Assembly (NCBI GenBank): GCA_028705785.1
Contig: JAQWCT010000137.1
Location: forward strand, 1-7,290
DNA length: 7,290 nucleotides
Reading direction: 5' to 3'
DNA from: Sulfurospirillaceae bacterium
GTDB lineage: Bacteria; Campylobacterota; Campylobacteria; Campylobacterales; Sulfurospirillaceae
Shown here: piece by piece, positions 5,177 to 7,290 of the stretch
Layout: the number at the start of each line of letters is the position of its first letter
How positions within the stretch are numbered: position 1 is the first letter of the stretch
Made by a program: the position numbers and the translations under genes
Notes under the pieces: generated by a model
What the model saw: only the letters and a program-made list of their open reading frames with translations
Databases searched by the model: none
What the model was told of the DNA's origin: nothing

Positions 5177-6586
5177 ATGGCACTGTATGCAGTACAAAAT
5201 AATAAAGAAGATTATCATTTATTTGAAACCTTTAAAACCACATTCATCATAAACAAATGTAGTTTTTTTGACAAAAAATTGCAAATTTTAAATAAACAAA
5301 ATTTGAATGAATTTGAACAAAGATTTATTATTAATTATATTGCAGGCAATGGGCAAAGTTTTACAGATAAAGCTTATCAGCAATTGGCTAATTCTTCTTT
5401 AGAGTTTAAACATTTTTTTACAAATTATGTTTTGTTATATAACTTCTTTTTTTCATCACATGATTATGGTCATTATAAAGTGGCAAAGGCTGTATCTTCT
5501 AAACAAAATGAATTGGAATCCTATTTAGGTAAATCAATATTAAAGGATTTAATCCCTCAACATGGCTATGCAAACTGTGGAACATTTTACAATACGAAAA
5601 AAGATGTTGAACTCAGTTATATTCATATATTTATTAAAAAGATTTTTGAATATCCTGAATTACTAAATGACGAAAAAGCTTTGATTGATTTTATTAAACA
5701 TATGAATGTTAGAACACAATTAATGCATTATATTGGTCCTAATGTTTTTAAAGCGGGGATAAAAAATATTTTATTATTTTTATTTTTTCCATCAAAATTC
5801 GAACCCATAGTTAGTTATACAGATAAAGAAAAAATTGTATCTGGATTTGGTAGAATTAATTATGATAAGGATATTGATGATAATTTATTTTTAATAAGAG
5901 AAAAATATAATATTAAAAATTCTTTTTATGAAAATGAGCATATTTTAAAATGGCAAAATGTAAAAAAAGAAATAGTGCGCAATAAAAAGAATAGTGATGT
6001 TCTTTCCGCTAAAATTATTAATCATCATGTTTCAGAGCATAATTCAAAATTAAATAACACTTTTATTGTAAAATCAAATACAGACTTAAACGCAGAATAT
6101 ACACAAAAACTTATTTCGGGACAGAATGCAGAAGAAATCGTATACTTGGATTTAGAGCAAAAATATATGTCCAATAAAAAAGACATGGGACATTATATTA
6201 AGATAATAACAAAAGAGTTGAGTAATTTATATTCTTTTGAAAAAATACAACCTTTAATGAATAAGCCACTTAAAGAAATATGTATGTTTTCTTCTTACGT
6301 ACATACAATGGCTCCATTTGATATTCTTTATACGAATGGTTCAAGTGTAAAATATGTTGAAGTGAAAAATTGTTCTACAAAGCCATATAAAATTTTTATG
6401 TCTGTAAATGAACTGCATTTTGCATATGATAATATTGAACATTATGAGTTAATGGTCGTTATCAATAATCAGATTTATTCTTGTAAAGATTTTCCGATAG
6501 AACAACTATATAATGAGATTCTTTATATAAATTCAAATTCGTTACTGTTTATCAATCATTTTGAGCTTTTTATCGATTTGGAATGA
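5177..6586 (+). CDS. McrB N-terminal-like / DUF3883 nuclease-domain protein, candidate defence factor
   Basis: The 469-residue product has two recognisable parts. Residues about 160-265 carry a motif set found before the motor domain in McrB-type restriction proteins: NILLFLFFPSKFEPIVS (197-213), KEKIVSGF (217-224), the DIDDNLFLIREKY acidic segment (232-244), then FYEN and a Trp (W259). Residues about 312-430 match DUF3883, a PD-(D/E)XK-like nuclease domain: GQNAEE (315-320), FDI with D382, EVK (395-397), and MSVNELHFA (408-416). D382, E395 and K397 are the expected catalytic triad. No Walker A or B motif is seen, so the AAA+ GTPase of true McrB is absent. A role as a modification-dependent or antiviral endonuclease is inferred. 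The gene is very A+T-rich, sits just inside the presumed island junction, and has a weak TTTGGA ribosome site. It converges on the repressor gene with a 21-base gap. Confidence 0.72.
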   Translation: MALYAVQNNKEDYHLFETFKTTFIINKCSFFDKKLQILNKQNLNEFEQRFIINYIAGNGQSFTDKAYQQLANSSLEFKHFFTNYVLLYNFFFSSHDYGHYKVAKAVSSKQNELESYLGKSILKDLIPQHGYANCGTFYNTKKDVELSYIHIFIKKIFEYPELLNDEKALIDFIKHMNVRTQLMHYIGPNVFKAGIKNILLFLFFPSKFEPIVSYTDKEKIVSGFGRINYDKDIDDNLFLIREKYNIKNSFYENEHILKWQNVKKEIVRNKKNSDVLSAKIINHHVSEHNSKLNNTFIVKSNTDLNAEYTQKLISGQNAEEIVYLDLEQKYMSNKKDMGHYIKIITKELSNLYSFEKIQPLMNKPLKEICMFSSYVHTMAPFDILYTNGSSVKYVEVKNCSTKPYKIFMSVNELHFAYDNIEHYELMVVINNQIYSCKDFPIEQLYNEILYINSNSLLFINHFELFIDLE

Positions 6587-6607
6587 CTCCCCATTTGTAG
6601 ACACAAT

Positions 6608-6970
6608 CTATTTTTGCAAAATCTTTTTTACTGCATCTTCAATAGTAATTAAACCTTTGGCTAAATGTAAAAATCCTGCAAAATTAAGTGCTTTTAACAC
6701 ATCAAAACCAGTTCCAAATGTTGCAGAAAAAGTTTTTTGAAATTGTATTTTATACTTTCTAGATATATCTAGTAGTTTTCTATATTCAGAATCATCTATA
6801 TAAAAAGCTATTAAGTGTTTATCTTTTTTAGGCATATTTTGTGTAATTTCTTGAAAACCTCTCTCTAAACACGCTCGATAAAATTCTGATTTATTTAAAG
6901 AATTATTTTTTACTTCTTCTTCTATTTGTGCAATAAAATCTTCTTCTAATTTAAAATTTACAAGCTTCAA
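6608..6970 (-). CDS. Ribbon-helix-helix transcriptional regulator-like protein
   Basis: The 120-residue product opens with a ribbon-helix-helix pattern: beta strand KLVNFKLEE (2-10), helix FIAQIEEEVKNN (12-23), turn SLNKS and helix EFYRACLERGFQEI (29-42). Such proteins bind DNA as dimers through the paired N-terminal strands. The second half (about 52-97) begins with another strand-like LIAFYIDDSEY and two helices with a similar pattern, which might be a diverged second ribbon-helix-helix unit. The start is TTG: it is preceded by AAAGG (6978-6982) at 7 bases and a perfect TATAAT -10, there is an in-frame stop upstream, and the next Met is far inside. Autoregulation is likely, since an AGTATT half-site overlaps the predicted transcript start. 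It could be a solitary regulator of the island or the antitoxin-like partner of a neighbour. Confidence 0.7.
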   Translation of the reverse strand: MKLVNFKLEEDFIAQIEEEVKNNSLNKSEFYRACLERGFQEITQNMPKKDKHLIAFYIDDSEYRKLLDISRKYKIQFQKTFSATFGTGFDVLKALNFAGFLHLAKGLITIEDAVKKILQK

Positions 6971-6977
6971 AGTAAGA

Positions 6978-6982
6978 CCTTT
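6978..6982 (-). promoter_or_regulatory. Ribosome binding site supporting a TTG start
   Basis: AAAGG on the minus strand lies 7 bases before TTG 6970. Because no ATG or GTG is available before an in-frame TAA upstream, this site decides the start of the ribbon-helix-helix gene. Confidence 0.65.
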
Positions 6983-6983
6983 A

Positions 6984-6989
6984 AGTATT
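6984..6989 (+). promoter_or_regulatory. AGTATT half-site near the start of the repressor transcript
   Basis: TTAAGTATT at 6981-6989 repeats the right arm of the inverted repeat (TTAAGTATT at 7038-7046). It overlaps the predicted transcript start of the minus-strand repressor gene, a suitable position for autorepression. Confidence 0.4.
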
Positions 6990-6997
6990 TATTAATA

Positions 6998-7003
6998 ATT
7001 ATA
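6998..7003 (-). promoter_or_regulatory. -10 element of the ribbon-helix-helix gene
   Basis: TATAAT on the minus strand is a perfect sigma-70 -10. It would start transcription near 6991, leaving about 20 bases of leader with the AAAGG ribosome site before TTG 6970. No good -35 is seen. Confidence 0.6.
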
Positions 7004-7027
7004 TGTCATAATTTTAAATAAGACGAT

Positions 7028-7047
7028 TAATACTATATTAAGTATTA
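7028..7047. promoter_or_regulatory. Candidate RHH operator overlapping a -10 element
   Basis: TAATACT (7028-7034) and AGTATTA (7041-7047) are perfect inverted arms with a 6-base spacer. TATATT (7034-7039), in the middle of the repeat, is a plausible -10 for the plus-strand gene at 7066, so a bound dimer would block that promoter. The arms match the half-site at 6984-6989. Assignment to the adjacent regulator is inferred from proximity. Confidence 0.55.
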
Positions 7048-7065
7048 TTAAAAGGATATAAAGAC

Positions 7066-7290
7066 ATGAAGACTATTAAAGGAATAGTAAATTATATTCC
7101 GACAGAAAATGAGATACTACAAGCTAAAAATGCTTGGGATATCTTGAATAAACATATAATTACCTACAAGTTAAAATCAAATATGGTCATTCATAAAAAT
7201 ATACGCCCAACTGAAAAAAATATTGATTTCACAATTCACGAATTTTTTAACAACAGAAAAGATATTTTAATTATTAAACAACCAATAATA
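7066..7290 (+). CDS. Unrecognised protein, N-terminal 75 residues (3' end outside window)
   Basis: An open frame runs from ATG 7066 to the last base with no stop; the product begins MKTIKGIVNYIPTENEI and continues with mixed polar and hydrophobic residues including TEKNIDFTIHEFF and DILIIKQP near the cut. It has no signal peptide or membrane helix in the visible part, and I do not recognise the family. It is supported as a real gene by AAAGGA at 7051-7056 with a 9-base spacer, a TATATT -10 at 7034-7039, and the divergent position opposite the ribbon-helix-helix gene, whose product probably represses it. The strong A+T bias matches the other island genes. Possible roles such as an island maintenance or defence protein cannot be judged from this fragment. 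Confidence 0.7.
   Translation, partial: MKTIKGIVNYIPTENEILQAKNAWDILNKHIITYKLKSNMVIHKNIRPTEKNIDFTIHEFFNNRKDILIIKQPII

Noticed and set aside
5507..5540. YLGKS in the nuclease protein as a Walker A motif
   Set aside because: The GxxxxGK[ST] pattern is not met and no Walker B follows, so no ATPase or GTPase domain is claimed.
1..7290. CRISPR array, insertion sequence or rRNA
   Set aside because: No regularly spaced direct repeats, transposase or rRNA sequence is visible on either strand.

Overview
The window looks like a chromosomal segment of a Campylobacterota (epsilonproteobacterial) species, most likely a Sulfurospirillum relative. This is inferred from the A+T-rich coding sequence, AAGGA-type ribosome binding sites, compact gene packing and the protein styles. 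The genus is a judgement, not something the DNA proves.

Positions 1-4962 read as ordinary backbone. From left to right: the 3' part of a HAMP/coiled-coil/GGDEF diguanylate cyclase; a convergent two-gene minus-strand unit encoding a START-like SRPBCC protein and a Blc-type lipocalin; a small three-helix membrane protein of the CBU_0592 type; a full-length PoxB-type pyruvate dehydrogenase (quinone) that retains the C-terminal membrane-activation peptide; and a 216-residue protein of unknown function. Three intergenic regions of this half carry perfect copies of the palindrome CTTTACATGTAAAG, a recurrent element whose role is unknown. An 8-bp inverted repeat with a 33-nt spacer follows poxB.

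At 4963-4979 there is a 17-bp match to the 3' end of a serine tRNA gene (minus-strand sense) with no tRNA body beside it. About 90 bp further right are two TTTGGGCAC repeats one helical turn apart. From there on the DNA becomes visibly more A+T-rich. This is the expected layout of the left attachment site of a mobile island integrated in a tRNA-Ser gene, with the island running to the right and out of the window.

The island cargo in view is a 469-residue protein that joins a McrB-type N-terminal region to a DUF3883 (PD-(D/E)XK-like) nuclease domain without any AAA+ motor. This is a candidate antiviral restriction factor. It is followed by a convergent ribbon-helix-helix (RHH) repressor-like gene and, divergent from that, the start of an unrecognised gene cut by the window edge. 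The 95-bp divergent region holds clear -10 elements and an inverted repeat positioned as an RHH operator, so the repressor probably controls itself and the rightmost gene.
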